In this document: positions 7,766 through 7,926 of the stretch, in pieces
Layout: each line of letters starts with the position of its first letter
Position numbering within the stretch: position 1 is the stretch's first letter
DNA from: Chitinophagales bacterium
GTDB taxonomy: Bacteria > Bacteroidota > Bacteroidia > Chitinophagales > UBA2359
DNA: 7,926 bases
Assembly (NCBI GenBank): GCA_020631035.1
Contig: JAHDIA010000264.1
Location: forward strand, 1-7,926
Reading direction: 5' to 3'
Notes under the pieces: model-generated
The model's input: only the letters and a program-made list of their open reading frames with translations
The model's database searches: none
What the model was told of the DNA's origin: nothing
Program-made: the position numbers and the translations under genes

Positions 7766-7923
7766 GGAACGTTGGGACGATGGACGATGGTGACTCCCCG
7801 CTATTCGCTGCTATGGTGGCATTGGGGAATATTTCGATTCTCTGCCACGCCAGTGCAGACGTTGTGTGCAAGGTCTCTACCTGCCGTCATGGGATGCCAC
7901 CATATTCGCTACTATCGGGCGTA
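7766..7923 (+). ncRNA. Structured intergenic element B (same family as element A, about 158 nt)
   Basis: The element starts 20 nt after the peptidase stop, on the same strand. It runs from GGAACG (7766-7771) to GGCGTA (7918-7923) and may extend past the window edge. It shares end blocks with element A: ACGGAACG (7764-7771), ATGGTGACTCCCCGCT (7787-7802) and CTACTATCGGGCGTA (7909-7923). A 12-bp helix joins TATGGTGGCATT (7812-7823) to GATGCCACCATA (7893-7904), with one G-U, at the same element positions as in A but with unrelated sequence. A basal helix joins CCCG (7797-7800) to CGGG (7916-7919). Internal hairpins are GGGGAAT with ATTCTCT (7824-7830 with 7837-7843, two G-U) and a stem at 7858-7875 closed by GAC/GTC with a TGTG loop. 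G+C is 83 of 150 bases in 7771-7920, against 23 of 60 in a sampled line of the peptidase gene (5401-5460). It could be a 3'-UTR structure, a free small RNA or a mobile repeat. Confidence 0.55.
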
Positions 7924-7926
7924 GGA

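Noticed and set aside
5050..7923. Integron attC sites as the identity of elements A and B
   Set aside because: Structure is conserved over sequence as in attC, but I could not find proper paired core sites (RYYYAAC and GTTRRRY) at the ends, and no integrase is in view.
7700..7924. 74-codon plus-strand frame over the end of the peptidase and element B
   Set aside because: It overlaps the real gene in another frame and then runs through the structured element; there is no protein-like pattern.

Overview
The window looks like a low-GC member of the Bacteroidota, most probably the Saprospiria (Aureispira/Saprospira-like). Three things point there: a one-polypeptide hybrid two-component regulator with an AraC-type output, cargo proteins ending in type IX secretion (T9SS) sorting domains, and A-rich leaders without Shine-Dalgarno sequences. 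The genus is inference; the phylum is well supported.

Layout. Bases 1-3947 (minus strand) encode almost all of a large hybrid two-component system sensor-regulator, cut at its C-terminus by the window edge. A 508-base AT-rich gap follows, with a small palindrome and a possible promoter. Bases 4456-4942 (plus) hold the wreck of a secreted T9SS cargo gene: signal peptide and N-terminal domains at one end, the last third of a sorting domain at the other, out of frame and with the middle missing. Its rho-independent terminator (4981-5016) is intact. Bases 5296-7746 (plus) encode an intact 816-residue secreted M14 zinc carboxypeptidase with Ig-like and jelly-roll domains, an Asp-Thr-Met pentapeptide repeat linker and a T9SS sorting domain.

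The most interesting content is non-coding. Two GC-rich elements of about 160 nt bracket the peptidase gene in opposite orientations: element A (5050-5215, minus) and element B (7766-7923, plus). They share short sequence blocks at both ends. At the same internal position each forms a 12-bp long-range helix, but with unrelated sequence. A basal helix also shows compensatory base changes. This is the pattern of a conserved structured RNA, or of a DNA element that folds as a single strand. I do not recognise the family.

Functionally, the peptidase and the dead gene are surface or secreted T9SS cargo. The regulator probably senses an extracellular ligand and controls transcription of a nearby uptake or degradation locus, but the window does not show that these two genes are its targets.
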